DNA from: Legionella sainthelensi
Lineage (GTDB): Bacteria > Pseudomonadota > Gammaproteobacteria > Legionellales > Legionellaceae
NCBI RefSeq assembly: GCF_900637685.1
Contig: NZ_LR134388.1
Coordinates: forward strand, 1,189,501 to 1,253,500
Direction: 5' to 3'
DNA: 64,000 bases
This document shows positions 59,425-64,000 of the stretch, piece by piece (position 1 is the first letter of the stretch; each line of letters begins with the position of its first letter). The notes beneath the pieces were generated by a model, which saw only the letters and a program-made list of their open reading frames with translations, was not told the origin of the DNA and searched no databases. The position numbers and the translations under genes are program-made.

Positions 59425-60196
59425 ATTGGCTAGTTGGAATGTTAATTCACTTAAGGTTAGATTAGAGCAAGTAGTGTCCTGGTTGGATTCTTCTGATATG
59501 GATATCCTTGCAATACAAGAAACAAAATTAATCGATGAGAATTTTCCTAGGGCTGTATTTGTAGAAAAAGGGTATCATGTTGTATTTTCTGGGCAAAAAA
59601 CATACAATGGTGTTGCTATCATTAGTAAATATCCTTTTTCTGATATTCTTACAGATATTCCTGATTTAGATGATCCCCAACGACGGATTTTGATCGTAAC
59701 TGTCGCTGGAATTCGTTTGATCAATTTATACGTCCCTAATGGTTCTGAGCTTACCTCAGATAAATATCAATATAAATTGAATTGGTTACAAAAAGTTACT
59801 CATTTTATTCAACAACAAATGAGTATTTATCCTAAAATTGCAGTAGTTGGAGATTTTAATATTGCTCCCGAAGATCGAGATGTGCATGATCCTATTGCAT
59901 GGGAAGGTTCTGTATTGGTCAGTCCCGCTGAACGAAATGCTTTTACCCAGCTGCTACAGCTTGGATTTCATGACAGTTTTAGAAACTTCATTCAAGAAGA
60001 GCAATCGTTTAGTTGGTGGGATTATCGTGCCGCGGCTTTTAGACGTAATCGGGGTTTGCGTATTGATCATATCTTATTAAATAAAGAACTGAATCAGTTA
60101 TGCAGACAATCAGTGATTGACAAGGAACCTAGAAAAGTAGAGAGACCTTCGGATCATGCTCCTGTTTGGGTTGCATTGGAGTTAAATAAGGTTTAA
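59417..60196 (+). CDS. xthA: Exodeoxyribonuclease III (second copy)
   Basis: A 259-residue intact member of the exonuclease III/AP endonuclease family. It starts with GTG at 59417 (IKLASWNVNSLKVRLEQ) with AAAGGAG upstream, within the end of the first copy. Motifs are AIQETKL, VVGDFNIAPEDRDVHD, GLRIDHILL and RPSDHAPVWVAL. It cleaves DNA at abasic sites and removes 3' blocks. Tandem, overlapping copies suggest duplication or two specialised enzymes. Confidence 0.92.
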
Positions 60197-60351
60197 TTAC
60201 GTTGAGGCTTGTAATTGTATATTCTATAGTGCTCCTAAGTTCTATATCTCGTTGCAAGCTTGTTCGATTCAGTCATGTATTTTAGTATACTCCTTCATCT
60301 TGCTTTCCTTGCTTAGTGGATGGCGCAGTACTTTTCCTTAAGAATGTTAAT

Positions 60352-60377
60352 ATGCACCAAATTTAGTTTTGGTGCAT
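60352..60377. terminator. Hairpin between xthA and dps
   Basis: ATGCACCAAA and TTTGGTGCAT form a perfect ten-base-pair stem with a six-base loop, about 45 bases from the dps stop. It lies between convergent genes and is a likely terminator for one or both, although no T tract follows. Confidence 0.45.
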
Positions 60378-60423
60378 AAGTCATAAACGTGAGTTATAGA
60401 AAAAGGTATTTATTTGTTTTACT

Positions 60424-60921
60424 TCATTTATTTTGAAGTGTTTCAAATAAAAACCAAATTCTTCTCTCTGTTTCGTCTATGTACTCTTCGAGAATACTAG
60501 TTGTAGCAAAATCATTTCCTTTATTGCATATTTCGTGCGCTTTCCTCATACTTTTTAAGAAATCTTCGTTATCTTTTAAGAGTTGATGAAGCATTTCTTC
60601 CGCGGATAATATTTCATGATTATCCTTAATTGTCTGCAGTTCTTTGATTTGTCCGATAGATTGAATTGTTTTTTCTCCTAATTTTCGGACTCGTTCTGCT
60701 AGAACATCAATCATTGAAAAAATTTGCTCACTTTGTTCATCGAGCAAAAGATGATAATCGCGATAATGTGGTCCAGTCATGTGCCAATGAAAATTTTTTG
60801 TTTTGACAAATAAGGCAAAAGTATTAGCAACAAGTGGATTAATCGCTTCAGCGATTTTCCGCCTATCTTTAATATCAAGATCATTGGGAGTATCTAGTTT
60901 ATAAAGCTCCATTTTTTTCAT
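60424..60921 (-). CDS. dps: DPS-family ferritin-like protein
   Basis: A 165-residue helical-bundle protein. The ferroxidase region is seen in KTKNFHWHMTGPHYRDYH and HLLLDEQSEQIFSMIDVLAER. Dps dodecamers store iron and protect DNA from peroxide. The Shine-Dalgarno AAGGAG precedes the start. Its position near DNA repair genes may be coincidental. Confidence 0.92.
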   Translation of the reverse strand: MKKMELYKLDTPNDLDIKDRRKIAEAINPLVANTFALFVKTKNFHWHMTGPHYRDYHLLLDEQSEQIFSMIDVLAERVRKLGEKTIQSIGQIKELQTIKDNHEILSAEEMLHQLLKDNEDFLKSMRKAHEICNKGNDFATTSILEEYIDETERRIWFLFETLQNK

Positions 60922-61171
60922 TTTAAGCTCCTTTGGTTTTAATTAGGTTATCTTAAGAATTGTAGGTTATTATTATGAGTAATGAGTTAAATATTGTACG
61001 TCCTGTGTTGAAAATACAAAAATTAAAGGCTGGGAAAGGTTAAAACGGGGATGATGATCAGAAAAATTGCTTTAAAGAAGATTTTCTGCTATTGTTTCGC
61101 GTCATTTGTGTCGAGTATGGTGCCTGGCAGTGGATCAGGTGGCGATACTCATAACTATAGAGAGTCGTATT

Positions 61172-61402
61172 ATGAAGGCATCAATTCATCCTGAATATAA
61201 AAAAGTTAAAGTAACGTGTAGTTGCGGTGAGGAATTTGAAACTAGATCAACATTAGGTAAAGACTTGAACATTGAAGTATGTTCAAAATGTCATCCTTTC
61301 TATACGGGTAAGCAAAAATTAGTAGATACTGGTGGACGAGTCCAGAAGTTTCGTGATCGTTACAGCCAACGTTCTGCATCTAATAAAGAAGAAAGTAAAT
61401 AA
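61172..61402 (+). CDS. rpmE: Ribosomal protein L31
   Basis: A 76-residue protein starting [20 protein letters not shown]. The zinc-binding cysteines are present (CSC and CSKC), so this is the zinc-containing form, with the conserved [15 protein letters not shown] segment. A terminator follows immediately. Confidence 0.95.
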   Translation: MKASIHPEYKKVKVTCSCGEEFETRSTLGKDLNIEVCSKCHPFYTGKQKLVDTGGRVQKFRDRYSQRSASNKEESK

Positions 61403-61430
61403 GGCGCATTGTTTTGCGCCTTATTTATTT
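61401..61430 (+). terminator. Rho-independent terminator of rpmE
   Basis: AAGGCGCA and TGCGCCTT form an eight-base-pair stem with a short T-rich loop, followed by ATTTATTTAT, directly at the rpmE stop codon. Confidence 0.8.
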
Positions 61431-61676
61431 ATGCTTCACTCGAAGTATAACTTATTGACAGATTGCTGCCTTCGTTGTAAATTTTTGTTGGTTGTTCAGT
61501 CTAGATAATTCAATTCTTGTTTAAGTCCATATTATTCCTTAGCTATTTCTCTTAGAATTAGGAGTGGCTCGAATGCTTATGTCTAAGAGCTTGGAATAAG
61601 CGATGAATTGATAATGGTTGTAAGATTCCGAATCTTACTTAAAATAAATTTCATTTTATTTAAGAGAGCAAGTACT

Positions 61677-62900
61677 TTGGATAACGAAGTTTTGAAACAA
61701 TGTGCATTGGATTATCACGAATTTCCTACCCCTGGGAAACTCGGTGTTCATGTGACCAAATCAACAGACTCTCAGAGTGATTTATCTTTGGCTTATACAC
61801 CAGGTGTCGCGGCTCCTGTAATTGCTATAGCAGAAAATCCTGAAAACGCTTATCGTTACACTAATAAAGGAAATTTAGTGGCAGTAATGACTAATGGTAC
61901 CGCGGTTCTTGGTCTAGGCGATCTTGGGCCTCTTGCTAGTAAGCCTGTTATGGAAGGAAAAGCAGTTTTATTTAAGCGTTTTGCTGGTATTGATGTATTT
62001 GATATCGAAATTGATGCCCATGACCCCCAAGCTTTTATTGCTACAGCAAAACGAATTTCTCCGACATTTGGTGGGATTAATTTAGAAGATTTGAAAGCTC
62101 CCGAATGTTTTGAAATTGAACAAGCTTTAATCGAACAATTAAATATTCCAGTTTTCCATGATGATCAACATGGAACTGCTATCGTAGTTGCTGCGGGTTT
62201 ACTAAATGCTCTTGAGTTACAACACAAAAAATTATCTGAAGCACGAATTGTTTGTATAGGGGCTGGTGCTGCGGGCATCGCTTCAATGCGCTTACTTGCT
62301 GCCTTGGGTGCTCCTAAAGAAAATATGTTGCTTTTGGACACTAAAGGCGTCATTCATTCGGGCCGCACCGATCTAAATGCTTATAAGTTTGCTTTTTCGC
62401 GTACGACCGAATGCAGAACCTTGGCTGATGCATTAGTTGACGCAGATGTATTTATCGGTGTTGCGAAACCAGATTTATTAGATGCTAATTTATTAAAACT
62501 GATGGCAGCTAAACCCATTATTTTTGCATTATCCAACCCGGATCCTGAAATCAGACCTGAAATAGCTCATCGGGTACGCGATGATATAGTCATAGCTACT
62601 GGACGTAGTGACTATCCTAATCAGGTAAACAATGTATTATGTTTTCCATATATTTTTCGTGGCGCCTTGGATGTGCGTGCTAAATGTATTAATCAATCCA
62701 TGCAAATTGCGGCAGTTGAGTCAATCCGCCAATTAGTGCATGAGCCAGTTCCCCAGGTAGTGAAGGATAATTACCCAGGTGTTACGTATTGGGAGTTTGG
62801 TCCTAACTATATTCTTCCAAAGCCTATAGATCCTCGTTTGCGAGAGCGAGTTCCAGCTGCTGTAGCCCAAGCTGCAATAGCAAGTGGCGTAAGTCAATAA
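61677..62900 (+). CDS. Malic enzyme (NADP-dependent type, without phosphotransacetylase domain)
   Basis: A 407-residue malic enzyme from the TTG at 61677 (LDNEVLKQCALDYHEFPTPG); an earlier TTG at 61608 would add an atypical hydrophobic 23 residues. Signatures are DLSLAYTPGVAAPV, GTAVLGLGDLGPLASKPVMEGK, FDIEIDAHDP, FHDDQHGTAIVVAAGL and the nucleotide loop GAGAAGIASMRLL. It decarboxylates malate to pyruvate with reduction of NAD(P). It is much shorter than MaeB of E. coli, which carries a C-terminal phosphotransacetylase-like domain. Confidence 0.9.
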   Translation: MDNEVLKQCALDYHEFPTPGKLGVHVTKSTDSQSDLSLAYTPGVAAPVIAIAENPENAYRYTNKGNLVAVMTNGTAVLGLGDLGPLASKPVMEGKAVLFKRFAGIDVFDIEIDAHDPQAFIATAKRISPTFGGINLEDLKAPECFEIEQALIEQLNIPVFHDDQHGTAIVVAAGLLNALELQHKKLSEARIVCIGAGAAGIASMRLLAALGAPKENMLLLDTKGVIHSGRTDLNAYKFAFSRTTECRTLADALVDADVFIGVAKPDLLDANLLKLMAAKPIIFALSNPDPEIRPEIAHRVRDDIVIATGRSDYPNQVNNVLCFPYIFRGALDVRAKCINQSMQIAAVESIRQLVHEPVPQVVKDNYPGVTYWEFGPNYILPKPIDPRLRERVPAAVAQAAIASGVSQ

Positions 62901-63009
62901 GTTGTATGTAATTTAAATTTAAAAGTAGCATCCCATATGCAATAAGGGATCTCTGGGTGTAGATGTATGCCGTATGAGATGTCCTCATTACCATTGATAT
63001 AAGAAGCTT

Positions 63010-63115
63010 GTAGTCGTCCTCGCATAAGAGGGACCCATGTTGATGGAGGTACAATACTCCTAAAATGGATTTCCTCTTTCGCGAAAATGACAAACCCTTA
63101 AGTTAATGGCAGTGA
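63010..63115 (+). repeat. Intergenic repeat, copy B
   Basis: This is the second copy of the repeat found at 21453-21565: AGTCGTCCTC, CCCATGTTGATGG, ATGGATTTCC, CTTTCGCGAAAATGACAAA. It ends with TTAAGTTAATGGCAGTG, which is identical to the right arm of the palindrome at 10270-10294. It lies between the malic enzyme and the MFS genes. Confidence 0.6.
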
Positions 63116-63214
63116 TTGCGTTTAGGATAAATAGGTGAATTAAATAAAAGAGTATTTGCCGCCTTAGATTAAGACTGTAGATGCTTTTGCTTAACCAATG
63201 TTAAGGAGATAACC

Positions 63215-64000
63215 TTGCTTTCTGAAAACCGTAGAAATTACGCATTAATTGGATGGCTTATCTGTGGTCTTGGAGCCATGTTTTATAGTTACGAATATTT
63301 GCTGCGGATCGCGCCTAGTGCGATGGAAACGGCACTGCGTGAACATTTTAATTTGTCAGCTACAGGATTTGGGAATATTTCATCTGTTTATTATTATGCT
63401 TATGTTCCCATGCAGTTACCTGTGGGAATCATGATGGACCGTTACGGTCCAAGACGTTTATTAACTTTTGCATGTTTCATTTGTGTCATCGGAACTTTTT
63501 TATTCACAGGAACAACCTCATTTTGGGTTGCAGCTGCGGGGCGATTTTTGGTTGGGTTAGGATCCGCATTTGCATTTGTCGGTGTATTAAAGCTAGCAAC
63601 AATCTGGTTGCCGGAAAATAAGCTTGCCATGGTTTCAGGAATTACTTCGGCGTTAGGAACTGTTGGTGCGATGCTAGGTGATAATTTTTTAGAAATATTT
63701 GTTCATAGATTAGGTTGGATCCGGACTCTAAATATGACCGCCTTTTTTGGTATTGTATTAACCTTTATCTTGTGGTTAGGTATCCATGATAAGAAAGGTC
63801 GTTACAGACAGAGTGGCACTGTTTCTTCTTTTAAGAACGGTATGATTGACTTAGGTATTATTGCGCGTAATAAACAAATATGGGTGAACGGATTATTTGG
63901 CTGTTTGGTTTATTTACCTACAACAGTTTTTGCTGAATTGTGGGGAATTCCTTACTTAAGGCATGCTCATGGATTATCTGCACATGGCGCTGGTTTAGCG
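63215..64000 (+). CDS. MFS transporter, 5' part (runs off the window)
   Basis: The first 262 codons of a transporter that continues beyond the window. The TTG start at 63215 has AAGGAGAT four bases upstream. It starts LLSENRRNYALIGWLICGLG and shows the first six or seven hydrophobic segments, with the loop motif GIMMDRYGPRRLL. It belongs to the same broad family as the pair at 50-52.6 kb and resembles Legionella and Coxiella transporters of the Pht type. Substrate unknown. Confidence 0.85.
   Translation, partial: MLSENRRNYALIGWLICGLGAMFYSYEYLLRIAPSAMETALREHFNLSATGFGNISSVYYYAYVPMQLPVGIMMDRYGPRRLLTFACFICVIGTFLFTGTTSFWVAAAGRFLVGLGSAFAFVGVLKLATIWLPENKLAMVSGITSALGTVGAMLGDNFLEIFVHRLGWIRTLNMTAFFGIVLTFILWLGIHDKKGRYRQSGTVSSFKNGMIDLGIIARNKQIWVNGLFGCLVYLPTTVFAELWGIPYLRHAHGLSAHGAGLA

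Overview
This 64 kb window is AT-rich (visibly below 40% GC) and densely coded, and it looks like the chromosome of a Legionella species or a very close relative. The reasons are the mix of gammaproteobacterial housekeeping genes (hslVU, cydABX, potABCD, rpmE, deoB, wrbA), type IV pilus minor-pilin genes, comEC, several transporters of the major facilitator type common in Legionella, and many lineage-restricted coiled-coil or acidic-tailed hypothetical proteins that resemble secreted substrates. No rRNA or tRNA gene and no CRISPR array was seen.

Layout. 1-2.5 kb: a tail-anchored hypothetical protein and a TPR-like protein. 2.5-14.4 kb: the most unusual region, two divergent transcription units that look like one lipid or acyl-amide biosynthesis cluster. 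The leftward unit holds two KAS III enzymes, a reductase, an acyl carrier protein and two acyl-adenylating enzymes, one of them a fatty acyl-AMP ligase. The rightward unit holds an acyl-CoA carboxyltransferase subunit, an acyl-CoA dehydrogenase, a GH3-family acyl-acid amido synthetase and a membrane-attached hexapeptide acyltransferase. The two units share a 133 bp intergenic region with a good sigma-70 promoter. 14.5-21.4 kb: accessory hypothetical genes (a long coiled-coil protein, a TIKI/TraB-like protein), decayed gene remnants and an inactive IS5-family element of 1201 bp that encloses a GIY-YIG nuclease fragment. 21.7-23.0 kb: an L,D-transpeptidase. 23.7-27.2 kb: a leftward operon of a truncated haemoglobin, cydP, cydA, cydB and cydX, including two small subunit genes (56 and 39 codons). 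27.4-33.6 kb: a Gly/His/Tyr-rich secreted peptide, an MscS channel, small hypotheticals, ada and comEC. 33.9-37.6 kb: the polyamine uptake operon potABCD. 38.8-45.4 kb: the leftward minor pilin operon fimT-pilV-pilW-pilX-pilY1-pilE. 45.5-48.0 kb: a polysaccharide deacetylase and an acidic-tailed hypothetical protein. 48.4-53.8 kb: an ArnT-like glycosyltransferase, two tandem MFS transporters and deoB. 54-64 kb: a broken hypothetical gene, hslVU with a visible sigma-32 promoter, a short hypothetical, wrbA, two tandem exonuclease III genes, dps, rpmE, malic enzyme and the start of another MFS transporter that runs off the window.

A striking technical pattern is that many genes are interrupted by single-base losses, most of them in homopolymers (cydA, potC, pilV, the TIKI-like gene, the gene at 54 kb and remnants at 19 and 23 kb). 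Several of these families are normally intact, so uncorrected sequencing undercalls are a serious possibility. I mark these genes as frameshifted in this sequence rather than as proven pseudogenes.
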